64,000 bases of DNA, from NCBI RefSeq assembly GCF_900129095.1, contig NZ_FQVA01000003.1, positions 62,001 to 126,000 on the forward strand, read 5' to 3'. Position 1 is the stretch's first letter. Every line of letters starts with the position of its first letter. A model generated the notes under the pieces. It was given only the letters and a program-made list of their open reading frames with translations. It ran no database searches and was not told the origin of the DNA. The stretch comes from Microbulbifer donghaiensis (GTDB taxonomy: Bacteria > Pseudomonadota > Gammaproteobacteria > Pseudomonadales > Cellvibrionaceae). A program made the translations under genes and the position numbers. This document shows, piece by piece, positions 18,504 through 26,541 of this stretch.

Positions 18504-18573
18504 TGAACGCACGCAGGTAGCTCCGCCCCCTGGAGGCACCTCCACCGGACGCCCAATGCTATGGACGTTATGT
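18498..18573 (+). repeat. Putative integron attC site 4
   Basis: Starts at the stop of the previous ORF with TCCTAATGAACGC and ends in ACGTTATGT. Inner arms TAGC/GCTA and a central hairpin TGGAGG-CACCTCCA give the usual imperfect cruciform. It is the last such site; the region after it reverts to host-like composition. Confidence 0.5.
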
Positions 18574-18673
18574 TTCTGATTACGTGCCCAACTTAACTTC
18601 CATGTCTTATGTAGTGGTCAACTATTTCCGATAGTGTTAGGGCTGCTTTTAGTTCTGACGAATGTAATTAGCT

Positions 18674-19753
18674 TCAGTGCCCATACCCCGTCATCTCCAG
18701 ATAGCCTTCCCCAGCATGACTGCCACTGACACTGACCGGCCCCTCCCAATAGCGCAATCGGCCCGGGTTCCAGTAATCGCCGGGCCAGGAACGGATCTCA
18801 AGATCCAGCCCCGCCGCCGGCAATTGCAGCTGCCAAACCACCGGCACTTTGCCAAAGCGGCTGTCGCGGTATTCGCGCGGCTGCAGGCTGAAGTCATTTG
18901 CACTGAGGGTCTGCGCGCTGCCATCGGCCGCGACGAGGGTGCCGGTGAAATAGGGTTCGGTGCCGCGGATGCGGAACAGCATCAGGTGGCGGCCGTCGTC
19001 CAGGTGCAGCGCCAGCCAGTCCCAGCCTTCTTGATCCGGCTGCAGGTACTGACTGCTCCATTCGCGGTCGAACCAGCCCTGCCCTGACACCTCGAAATGC
19101 AGCCCGTCGATCATCACTTCGCCGTCGATGGCCAGTAGCGGGTAGCTGAAATACATCGAGCCGCCGCCAGCGGCGGATTTGGCGCTGAAGCCGCGGCTGC
19201 CGTGCGGCACCGCGGGCAGACGCGGCTGCAGTTGCAGCCGGTAGGCGAAGTCTTCGCTGTCCACCGCCAGTGACCAGCGACCTGCTTCGCCGATCTCATC
19301 AAGGTTTTCAAGCTGCCAGTGATCGATCCAGGCCCGGAACGGCTGCGCCGTTACCCCCGCCTGGCCAGTGCCTCCGCGCGCGCTGCGATCTGCAAAGCGG
19401 TGATCGCCGGGACAGCTCAAGGCGGCGTGGGCAAACCAGATTTCGTCACGACGCCAGCCCGGTTCCTTGTCCCGGTAGGGCCCGGGCCGCAGGCCGAAAC
19501 GGAATAGCGTCCACTGCACACCGAAGCGCTCGCCGTCGGCACTGTGCAGGTTGGCGGTCAGGTACCACCACTCGAGGCGATAATCATGGTGCGCACCCAT
19601 ATCCTCCGGCAGGCTGACGGTCATGCCCGGCGCCGCCTGGGTAAAACCCTCTGGCGAGTCCCGCAGCGCGCTGATCGACGCATCGCGCTCGACGGCTTTT
19701 CCGCAGCCGCTCAGCATCAATAACAGCAGCAGTATCCGGCCCGCCCTATTCAT
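18674..19753 (-). CDS. AttH/CrtC-like lipocalin-fold lipoprotein
   Basis: 359 aa. The N-terminus is a lipoprotein signal with lipobox LSGC (Cys about 17). The body matches the predicted secreted hydrolase group related to AttH and to hydroxyneurosporene synthase CrtC: RLEWWYLTANL, FGVQWTLFRFGL, FAHAALS, SGQGWFDREWSSQYL, GWDWLALHLDDGRHLMLFRIR, and the C-terminal YWEGPVSVSG. It overlaps the start-adjacent end of the ABC permease gene by 8 bp, forming a three-gene unit with the permease and ATPase. Such trios (AttE-H-like) are common, but their transported or modified substrate, probably a lipid or lipoprotein, is not established. Confidence 0.8.
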   Translation of the reverse strand: MNRAGRILLLLLMLSGCGKAVERDASISALRDSPEGFTQAAPGMTVSLPEDMGAHHDYRLEWWYLTANLHSADGERFGVQWTLFRFGLRPGPYRDKEPGWRRDEIWFAHAALSCPGDHRFADRSARGGTGQAGVTAQPFRAWIDHWQLENLDEIGEAGRWSLAVDSEDFAYRLQLQPRLPAVPHGSRGFSAKSAAGGGSMYFSYPLLAIDGEVMIDGLHFEVSGQGWFDREWSSQYLQPDQEGWDWLALHLDDGRHLMLFRIRGTEPYFTGTLVAADGSAQTLSANDFSLQPREYRDSRFGKVPVVWQLQLPAAGLDLEIRSWPGDYWNPGRLRYWEGPVSVSGSHAGEGYLEMTGYGH

Positions 19754-22145
19754 TCTTCAGCGTCTCCAGCCGCACCGGATCGCGCATCAGCGCGCCGACC
19801 GAAGCGCCGATCAGCAGGCAGACCAGCCAGACCTGGAGCCAGAAGCCGGGGTAGAGTTTTAACGGCAGGGCCCAACCGAAAGCCGCGGGATTGACCTTGG
19901 CCACCAACACCCAGCTGAGGAAAATCCCCAGCGGCGTCGCCAGCAACCCGAGCAAGCCGGTAATCAGCATACTGTGGACAATCAGGCGTCGGCGCAGGCG
20001 CCGCCGCGGTACACCGTAAACATGCAGCAGGGTATAGCTGCGCTGGCGCAGCCGGAAAATCACCAACCCCATCAGCGCCAGCGCCGCGCCGGCGAGTGAG
20101 AGCGTCAGGCCGTTCAGCAGGCGCGTCATCTGAAAAGTGCGCGCAAAGGCGGCGTTGGCGGCGCGCTTCAGCCCGGCCTGATCCCGCAGGCGTCCACCGG
20201 CCAGCCACGGGTATCGCCCGGGCCAGTCCTGCCAGTGGATGCCGCCGGGGTCGTTTACGCCGAGCACAAACGTCGTGTAGCGGCGCGGGAGCGCATCCGG
20301 CAATATCGCCAGCGACAGCATTAATTCGCCTTCGGGCCTGCCGTAGTCGGCGTAAATGCCGATCACTTGGCGCGATTGCGCCTCGGCACCGAGGCGGAAA
20401 TGGATCTCGTCGCCCAGTGCCAGCGATTGCCGTCGGGCCAGCTGTTCATTGATCAGAATGCCCCGCTCTTCCAGTGCGCGCCAGGGATCGGCAACCGCGG
20501 CCAGGAAGGGCCAGTCCTGCACCAGCGGCGAGTTCGGATGCACCCCCAGTACATCCACCGGCAGCCCGTCGACCAGACCGCGTCCGCGCACCATCGGCAG
20601 TACGGTCTTCACCCCGGGGAGGGCCCGCAGCCGCCCATCCCAATCGGTTGCAGCCACCGGGCGACCGGGGTCCAGGTAGAGATCGCCCTGCAGGCGCTGG
20701 TCGAGCCAGCGCGCAAAGGTTGCCTCGAACCCGGCTACCATCGTCTGCACCCCGATGGCCGCCGCGATCGCGAAGGCCAGCGCCACCAATGGCAACTGCA
20801 GCAGCCGGCACAGTGCGCGCATTTCGGCGCAGGACCATTCCAGCAGCGCTTGCCGACAGCGACGCTCCGCCCGCGCCAGCAACCAGTTCAGCAGCCGCGG
20901 CAGCAGCAGGCCGGCGCCAATCAGGCAGCCGGTGGTGGCGAGGAATATCAGTGAGAGTTGTTCCGTCGCCAGCAGAACGGCCAGCGATACTATCAATAGG
21001 GTCGCTGGCAACAGGACCGCTGGCACCAGGAATCTGGGCAGCTGCATCGGGGGCAGAGGAATCAGCGCAACCTGTTTTTCGCTCGGCGTGGCGCCCGGTT
21101 GACCGCGGCGGCGCAACATCAGCAGATCGACGCAGGCCCAGCCGACGACCACCGCTAGAATCAACACCATGCCGAGCCAGGTTTCGACCGCCGGCGGGCT
21201 CTGCGCCAGGGTATCGACACTGAACAAGCCACTGAGGGTTCCTTTAAACCCTTCGGCCATTGCCGCCGCCAGCCGTGCGCCGAGCCAGACGCCGAAGCTG
21301 GCGCCGATCAGGGCCAGCAACAACACCTCCGCCACCAGTGCCAGCCGCAGTTGCGAAGTCGGCACGCCGAACCGCCCCAGGATCTCGAGACTGCGGCGCC
21401 GCTGCTCCAGCGCGAAACGATAGACACTGCGCACCAGCAGCGCCGCCACCAACAGCGCGAGGGCGCCCAACGCATTGAGATTCAGCAGAAAGGCCTCGAC
21501 CAGGGGATCCGGTTCCACACCATAGTCTTCGATCTGGGCGCGGTAGCCGGCGGGCAGCTGCAGCCTGTCGAGTTCCGCCGCCGGCAGCAGAATCTCCAGC
21601 GTCGCGCGCCCGGCCGACGCGAGCTCGGCGGCCACGGCAATATCGGTCAGCAATACGCCCGCCGGCAATCCCTCGGTTTCGTCGAGCCGGTAATCACCGG
21701 TGCCCGGCGGGGCCAGCTGCCGCCAGCGCGCCAGGTCCCCGGCACTGCCGAGCAGCACTCGCCGATCCAGCCCGGCTACCAGCGTATCGGTAACCGGCGC
21801 GCCGACACTGTACTGGCGCAGGCAACCCGCAGTGAACGGATCGATTCCGAGGATTTCCGGTGCCTCTTCCGCCGGCAAGGTCACGTGCAAACGCGGTGAG
21901 GCGCAGAGAGCCGCCCGGCGCAACCGCGCGAAATCCTCCACATCCACCGCGCGACCATCCGCGCGCAGCACACTCAGGCGCGGTTCCAGTGCGGCTTTGG
22001 ATTGCGTGACGGCTTCTTCGGCGCGTCCGGTCAGTGAGCGGACGCCACTCCAGAGCATGGCGGCGCAGATCAGGATCAGCAGCAAGCCGGCCAGCTGGCC
22101 GGGATGGCGGCGGTAATGGCTCAGGAAGACAGTGCCGAGTCCCAT
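19746..22145 (-). CDS. FtsX-like ABC transporter permease
   Basis: 799 aa with the two-half organisation of MacB/LolC-like permeases with duplicated FtsX domains. A first membrane helix (about 15-35) is followed by a large periplasmic domain, three helices (about 235-360), further helices near 395-460, a second periplasmic domain (about 490-660) and three final helices with the motif RLRQRSYTLLHVYGVPRRRLRRRL. It overlaps the ATPase gene upstream by 25 bp and the AttH-like gene downstream by 8 bp. The likely role is extraction or trafficking of a lipid or lipoprotein, energised by the ATPase. Confidence 0.85.
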   Translation of the reverse strand: MGLGTVFLSHYRRHPGQLAGLLLILICAAMLWSGVRSLTGRAEEAVTQSKAALEPRLSVLRADGRAVDVEDFARLRRAALCASPRLHVTLPAEEAPEILGIDPFTAGCLRQYSVGAPVTDTLVAGLDRRVLLGSAGDLARWRQLAPPGTGDYRLDETEGLPAGVLLTDIAVAAELASAGRATLEILLPAAELDRLQLPAGYRAQIEDYGVEPDPLVEAFLLNLNALGALALLVAALLVRSVYRFALEQRRRSLEILGRFGVPTSQLRLALVAEVLLLALIGASFGVWLGARLAAAMAEGFKGTLSGLFSVDTLAQSPPAVETWLGMVLILAVVVGWACVDLLMLRRRGQPGATPSEKQVALIPLPPMQLPRFLVPAVLLPATLLIVSLAVLLATEQLSLIFLATTGCLIGAGLLLPRLLNWLLARAERRCRQALLEWSCAEMRALCRLLQLPLVALAFAIAAAIGVQTMVAGFEATFARWLDQRLQGDLYLDPGRPVAATDWDGRLRALPGVKTVLPMVRGRGLVDGLPVDVLGVHPNSPLVQDWPFLAAVADPWRALEERGILINEQLARRQSLALGDEIHFRLGAEAQSRQVIGIYADYGRPEGELMLSLAILPDALPRRYTTFVLGVNDPGGIHWQDWPGRYPWLAGGRLRDQAGLKRAANAAFARTFQMTRLLNGLTLSLAGAALALMGLVIFRLRQRSYTLLHVYGVPRRRLRRRLIVHSMLITGLLGLLATPLGIFLSWVLVAKVNPAAFGWALPLKLYPGFWLQVWLVCLLIGASVGALMRDPVRLETLKNE

Positions 22146-22807
22146 GGGCTCAGGGCTCCCTGCCGCAGTTCCAGCACCCGGTCGCAGCGCCGGGCGAGCT
22201 CCGCGTTGTGGGTGACGATCAGGGCAGCGACTGCCCGCTCGCGGATGGCATCGAAAAACAATGGAGCCACGCGCTGAGCCGTCGCCTGATCGAGGCTGCC
22301 GGTGGGTTCATCGGCCAGTATCACTTGCGGCTGCATGGCGAAGGCACAGGCCAGGGCCGCGCGCTGGCGCTGACCGCCGGAAAGCTGATCGGGATAGCGT
22401 TGCGCGGTGGCGGCAATATCCAGGCGCTCGAGCAACGCCTGGCCGCCGTGCTGGCCCAGGCCGGCCAGCCCGGCGCGAAAGGCAATATTGCGGGCCACCG
22501 TCAGCGTCGGGATCAGGTTGCCGTCCTGAAACAGGGTCGCGATGCGGGTGCGGCGCAACTCGGCCCAGCCGTCCTCGCCGAGGTCAGCCTGCTCGCGGCC
22601 GAACACGCGGAGCTGACCGCTGTCGGGACGCTGCAGACCATTGAGCAGGTTCAGCAGCGTACTCTTGCCGGAGCCTGAGGGCCCGACAATCGCCACCGCC
22701 TCACCGCGCCGTAGCTCCAGCGATAATCCCCGCAGCACCTCGATCCGCTCGCGGCCGGTGCGGTAGGACATGCAGAGATTGCGCGCCTGTATCAGGACTT
22801 CATTCAT
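22121..22807 (-). CDS. ABC transporter ATP-binding protein (MacB/LolD type)
   Basis: About 228 aa from ATG 22807; an upstream in-frame start would add 21 unconserved residues. Walker A is GPSGSGKST, the Q-loop is in ATLFQDGNLIPTLTV, the signature is LSGGQRQRAALA, Walker B is VILADEPTGSLD and the switch His is in LIVTHNAEL. The spacing is typical of LolD/MacB ATPases that pair with FtsX-like permeases, as here. First gene of the leftward three-gene unit. Confidence 0.93.
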   Translation of the reverse strand: MNEVLIQARNLCMSYRTGRERIEVLRGLSLELRRGEAVAIVGPSGSGKSTLLNLLNGLQRPDSGQLRVFGREQADLGEDGWAELRRTRIATLFQDGNLIPTLTVARNIAFRAGLAGLGQHGGQALLERLDIAATAQRYPDQLSGGQRQRAALACAFAMQPQVILADEPTGSLDQATAQRVAPLFFDAIRERAVAALIVTHNAELARRCDRVLELRQGALSPWDSALSS

Positions 22808-23038
22808 GGCATCATCGACTGGGTTTGGTCCCCGGCTGGCAGCGATGGGCTGCCGGCTTCTGGCTGTCACAGTATAGAGCCGGGTTGGACAGCGATTTCA
22901 GTTCCCGAATATGCCACAAACGACAGGCGGACAGATGATTGTCGGAGTAAGCTTGCGCTGCCTTGTCACTACAATTGTCAGAGCCTTTGCAGGTTCGATT
23001 CGCCGCACACAACTGCATTGTCGTCAGGCCAGTCCAAC

Positions 23039-23932
23039 ATGATAGAAAAACTCGAAATACACCACCTGCGAACACTCGATGCCCTGTATAGGTTTGAAAA
23101 CCTATCATCGGCAGCAGAGTACCTTGACCTCTCACAGCAGGCGATCAGTCTTCAGCTAAGAAAACTCAGAGAGATTCTGTGCGACCAGCTTTTTGTCCGC
23201 ACTGGGCACGGAGTAAAACCCACACCCTATGCAAATCGGATTGAACCTTATATTCACAAGGTACTCATTCATCTCAACGAAATCCCGCTACCTGATTCCA
23301 TCGCGCCAAACCAGATAGAAAGAACGCTGGTGATTTCGGCCACCGACTATACGCAGAAGGTCATCGTAGGGGATTTGATCCAGGTGCTGCGAGAATCAGC
23401 GCCAGGGGTGAAAGTCATCGTCACCAATATCGAGAGCGTCAATTTGACGAAGAAAATGCGCCAGGGCGAAATTGACCTGGCATTTACTTCCGAAGGTTAT
23501 GTTCCCGACGGCCTGATCTCCGAGCCGTTGTTTACCGAAAAATACCTCTGTGTATCGGCAAATAAAAATATTACTTTCGATGGCTTCTTGGCGCTGGAGC
23601 AGCTTGTAGAACATGATTTTGTCGTGACATCGCCCGGAACCGGCAGTTTTAAGGGATCGGCCGATGCCTGGTTCACACGGCAGGGCCTGCGCAGGAATGT
23701 GGTCGTCTCCGTCCCGTCGTTCTTCATGGCCCAGGAGTACTTGAAGCAAACGAATCTGGTCGGTTTTATCCCTTCACGGCTCCTCCCATGTGAGGGCCTG
23801 ATGGAAATCCCTCTTGAAAAATATCCGCCGGGCTATGAGGTCGTAGCGGCGTATCACCCCGGCGCCAAGAGCGATGCTTTTATGACATGGCTGCTCGATC
23901 TGGTCGATAAACGGTTTTCCGCGTCAATATAG
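23039..23932 (+). CDS. LysR-family transcriptional regulator
   Basis: 297 aa. The N-terminal winged helix (residues 6-65) is HHLRTLDALYRFENLSSAAEYLDLSQQAISLQLRKLRE-type, with the recognition helix SQQAISLQL. The C-terminal effector domain covers about residues 90-290 with two Rossmann-like lobes. It is divergent from the ABC unit and points toward the RidA and MBL genes, which it may regulate. The effector is unknown. The ATG at 23039 is preferred to a TTG at 23018; neither has a strong ribosome site. Confidence 0.9.
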   Translation: MIEKLEIHHLRTLDALYRFENLSSAAEYLDLSQQAISLQLRKLREILCDQLFVRTGHGVKPTPYANRIEPYIHKVLIHLNEIPLPDSIAPNQIERTLVISATDYTQKVIVGDLIQVLRESAPGVKVIVTNIESVNLTKKMRQGEIDLAFTSEGYVPDGLISEPLFTEKYLCVSANKNITFDGFLALEQLVEHDFVVTSPGTGSFKGSADAWFTRQGLRRNVVVSVPSFFMAQEYLKQTNLVGFIPSRLLPCEGLMEIPLEKYPPGYEVVAAYHPGAKSDAFMTWLLDLVDKRFSASI

Positions 23933-24029
23933 CGTTGCTTGTATCGGTCACAAGCTCTTCTGTATGGCTACCCCGACTCCTAGCCTCTACTCTGATCCGG
24001 CACTTATCGCACCAGACTATGAGGTTTCC

Positions 24030-24431
24030 ATGAGCATTCAGAACGTCAATCCTGCAGATCTCTATGACGGCACGTCTTCCGGCATGTCTCATGCCAAAGT
24101 TGATACAGAAGTTGGGCTGGTATTTGTATCCGGGCAGGTGGATTGGGATACAAACTATGAGGTTAAAAACAGCAATATAGAAGCGCAGACAGAAGGTGCG
24201 GCAAAAAATCTGCTGTCTGTATTGGAAGCCGCAAATTCATCCGCAGAAAACATCTTGCAACTGCGCGTTTATGTCAGGGGAGAGGTGGCAGATCATATGG
24301 AAAAAATAGTCCCCATTATCGCCGGATACCTGGGTACATCCCGGCCCGCACTGACCGGAATCGGGGTCGCATCATTGGCTACCCCGGATACTCTGATTGA
24401 AATCGAAGCGGTAGCTAAAGTGTCAAAATAG
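24030..24431 (+). CDS. RidA/YjgF-family protein
   Basis: 133 aa, the usual length. RidA enzymes hydrolyse reactive enamines and imines. Family features here are SHAKVDTEVGLVFVSGQVDWD, TEGAAKNLLSVLEAANSSAENI, the strand with LRVYVRGE, and the C-terminal ALTGIGVASLATPDTLIEIEAVA. The canonical Arg that anchors the substrate carboxylate (in LRVYVR or ahead of PAL) appears as RPALTG, close to the usual R-P-x-x-x. The start at 24030 follows GAGG by 8 bases. It lies between the LysR gene and the MBL hydrolase gene, so a small catabolic or detoxification unit is likely. Confidence 0.9.
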   Translation: MSIQNVNPADLYDGTSSGMSHAKVDTEVGLVFVSGQVDWDTNYEVKNSNIEAQTEGAAKNLLSVLEAANSSAENILQLRVYVRGEVADHMEKIVPIIAGYLGTSRPALTGIGVASLATPDTLIEIEAVAKVSK

Positions 24432-24682
24432 AGACAGTTGGTGGCTACGAATCTGATCGCGGTAGAGGGAGTCTACACCCCGGCCATGCGGCCGTGGCGC
24501 TATGCTGGGGCACTCTTCTCCAGTTCACCCCCCCTGAAGCACTGACACACCAGGTCAGCTTCGATGCCTCCAGCGACACCAAAAGGGTAATGGTGGAATG
24601 CGCGTCGATACCGATGATTGTCCGTCCGGCTCAACCATACTTTGAGTTTTGATCCGTCGTTCTCAATGTTCACGGAGGAAAG
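24432..24682 (+). other. Intergenic 251 bp with an unexplained open frame
   Basis: Between RidA and the MBL gene the frame 24431-24652 (+) stays open for 73 codons and has protein-like composition (PGHAAVALCWGTLLQFTPPEAL and ASIPMIVRPAQPYFEF), but it has no plausible start codon or ribosome site. It may be a decayed gene fragment. I do not recognise the family. The promoter of the MBL gene should also lie here. Confidence 0.3.
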
Positions 24683-26266
24683 ATGAATAAGTCGGCATCA
24701 ATAGTACTTTGCGGAATCCTAATGATCGGCACCAACCTGCTTCTCGCAGCCCCTACTGAAGCTGAAATCAGTGCCTACCTGAATGACAACCCGAACGACC
24801 TGTCCGGGTTACAGCACACGCACTCTCGCAAGGGTTACCAGCAATTTGACTTCAATACAGTCGACATCGAAAAACTCAAGCAGAAGAAAGGGAAGCTCTA
24901 CTCTAGTCCCGAAGACATCATGAAAGTACTGACTGCCGGCGTGAACAACCCAACCGGAGACAAAAAGCTGTGGAAGGAAGGCCTGATGTTCGAAGGTATC
25001 GAGCCGATGGCGCACATGGCATCTGCCGCCAACTGGTATCCGCGCACGGAACCATTGCAGCCCAACGAAATGCGTGTGACCTTCATGGGCACATCACCGG
25101 TCATTCGGCCGGGACAGATGAACACGAGTATTTTTGTCGAGCTGGGAAACGGTGATAATTTCATATTCGACATTGGTGAGGGATCCATCGCGAATTATTC
25201 GGCGGCGGGGCTTGCCCTCAACGAACTCACCAAAGTATTTATCACACATCTTCACGTCGACCATTTCGGCTCCCTGCCCTACCTGTACGAATTCGGTGGC
25301 TGGTCCGGCCGCTGGCACGAACCACTGACCGTTTACGGGCCATCCGGAGCCAGTGAGGAGTACGGCACCAAATGGATGGTCGACGGCATGTTGAAAATGC
25401 TCAACTGGCATACCGACGCGTTCGATGTCTTTCCATCGGGCAACCAGATCCGCGTGGTGGAATTCGACTATAAGGATGATGGCGGCGTTATTTACGACAA
25501 AGACGGCGCTACGGTACGTCACTGGCGTCGCAGCCACGCCAAAGACGGCGCCTCGGGCTACCGCCTCGACTGGAAGACACCGGACGGCGAAAATCTCTGT
25601 TTTGTCTGGACTGGGGACGGCCGGCCATCCATGCTCGACCTGAAATATGCGAAGGGCTGCGACCTCTATGTCACCGAAATCCAGACCGAACTACTCGGCC
25701 TGAGTTCAATCGTCCAGGGCGTGCCGCCGTTCCTCGGTCGCTATACGGTAGACACACATCACACTCCCGGTTACGCCGCGGGTTGGCTCGCTAACAAGAT
25801 ACAGCCGCGACTGTTCATGACCACGCATATGCCCTTCGATCCGTACCTGAACGAAGAGACCGTGGCACAGGTGCGCGAGCACTGGAAAGGCCCCTACCAT
25901 TTCGGCGCTCCGGACGGCATCGTTGTAAATATCACCCCTGATAAGGCGTGGGTGCGGGAGGGCATTCTGCCCGATTATCCGAATAATCGCGCACCGCAAT
26001 TCGATATGTCAGACGGCAAGGATTTCGTGGTGCCCCACCCTCGCCACTCCCGTAAAGATATTCAGCAACAAGAGATCCGTAATCTCGAGGTGGATCCGCA
26101 ACTGTATTATCCGAAAGGCTATCATCCGGAATTGTTGACCGAGTGGCCGATTGACGGAGACCTGGTGGTACCGACAGAAAAGATCCCGGAATCTATGAAA
26201 GAAGGGATGGGCGAAGCTGCGCGGGACAAGGCCAGATTGCGCGAGGCTCATGGTTTGGAGGAGTAA
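24683..26266 (+). CDS. Secreted MBL-fold metallo-hydrolase (GntH-like group)
   Basis: 527 aa, with signal peptide residues 1-23 (LLLAAPTEA). A ~115-residue N-terminal extension precedes the metallo-beta-lactamase domain, whose HxHxDH motif is ITHLHVDHFGSLPYL (about residue 190). Later metal ligands are Asp in VWTGDGRPS and His in DTHHTPG and TTHMPFD. A C-terminal tail of about 110 residues follows. The overall organisation is that of periplasmic MBL proteins that databases call guanitoxin-biosynthesis GntH, recalled from memory and not checked. The substrate is unknown. The ATG follows GGAGGAAAG. Neighbouring RidA and LysR genes suggest a shared pathway. Confidence 0.75.
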   Translation: MNKSASIVLCGILMIGTNLLLAAPTEAEISAYLNDNPNDLSGLQHTHSRKGYQQFDFNTVDIEKLKQKKGKLYSSPEDIMKVLTAGVNNPTGDKKLWKEGLMFEGIEPMAHMASAANWYPRTEPLQPNEMRVTFMGTSPVIRPGQMNTSIFVELGNGDNFIFDIGEGSIANYSAAGLALNELTKVFITHLHVDHFGSLPYLYEFGGWSGRWHEPLTVYGPSGASEEYGTKWMVDGMLKMLNWHTDAFDVFPSGNQIRVVEFDYKDDGGVIYDKDGATVRHWRRSHAKDGASGYRLDWKTPDGENLCFVWTGDGRPSMLDLKYAKGCDLYVTEIQTELLGLSSIVQGVPPFLGRYTVDTHHTPGYAAGWLANKIQPRLFMTTHMPFDPYLNEETVAQVREHWKGPYHFGAPDGIVVNITPDKAWVREGILPDYPNNRAPQFDMSDGKDFVVPHPRHSRKDIQQQEIRNLEVDPQLYYPKGYHPELLTEWPIDGDLVVPTEKIPESMKEGMGEAARDKARLREAHGLEE

Positions 26267-26357
26267 CCAGGCAACGAGTCGCCCAATCGGCCACATCACA
26301 GCCGCCTGCCCGTTAGCATTGCCCTTGCAGGCAGGTTCGCGTTGCCGCTAAGGTCAG

Positions 26358-26470
26358 TCCCCCTTCGTCGATGATCTTCCATATACGGCATCGCGATCGT
26401 CGGCGATATAGGTCGCACCGCCCGGCTCCTGGGGCAGAGTTGCAGGGCGATCACTGATATCTATGTCGCG
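26358..26470 (-). pseudogene. 3' fragment of a PQQ-type sugar (sorbosone) dehydrogenase gene
   Basis: The minus strand reads DRPATLPQEPGGATYIADDRD, close to NRPTGLAQGPDGALYIADDRN, the C-terminus of the intact dehydrogenase at 41598-42809. Nucleotide similarity continues past the stop: both have GCCGCTAAGG and CCCTTCGT in register, plus a hairpin-like GC segment. No upstream part of the gene is present. This is the scar of a partial duplication or of an old homologous gene; it encodes nothing useful. Confidence 0.6.
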
Positions 26471-26480
26471 GAAGATCGGA

Positions 26481-26513
26481 AAAAAAGGGCCACATAAATT
26501 TATGTGGCCCTTT
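26481..26513 (-). terminator. Rho-independent terminator of the M28 peptidase gene
   Basis: Perfect palindrome GGGCCACATAAATTTATGTGGCCC. On the minus strand it is followed by TTTTTT. It sits 28 bp after the peptidase stop. Confidence 0.9.
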
Positions 26514-26541
26514 CCCCCCAATGAGGCGCAGAACCCGCAGG

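Noticed and set aside
15557..18660. Prophage or integrative element inserted at the tRNA
   Set aside because: No integrase, no repeated tRNA 3' end and no phage genes were seen; cassette array fits better.
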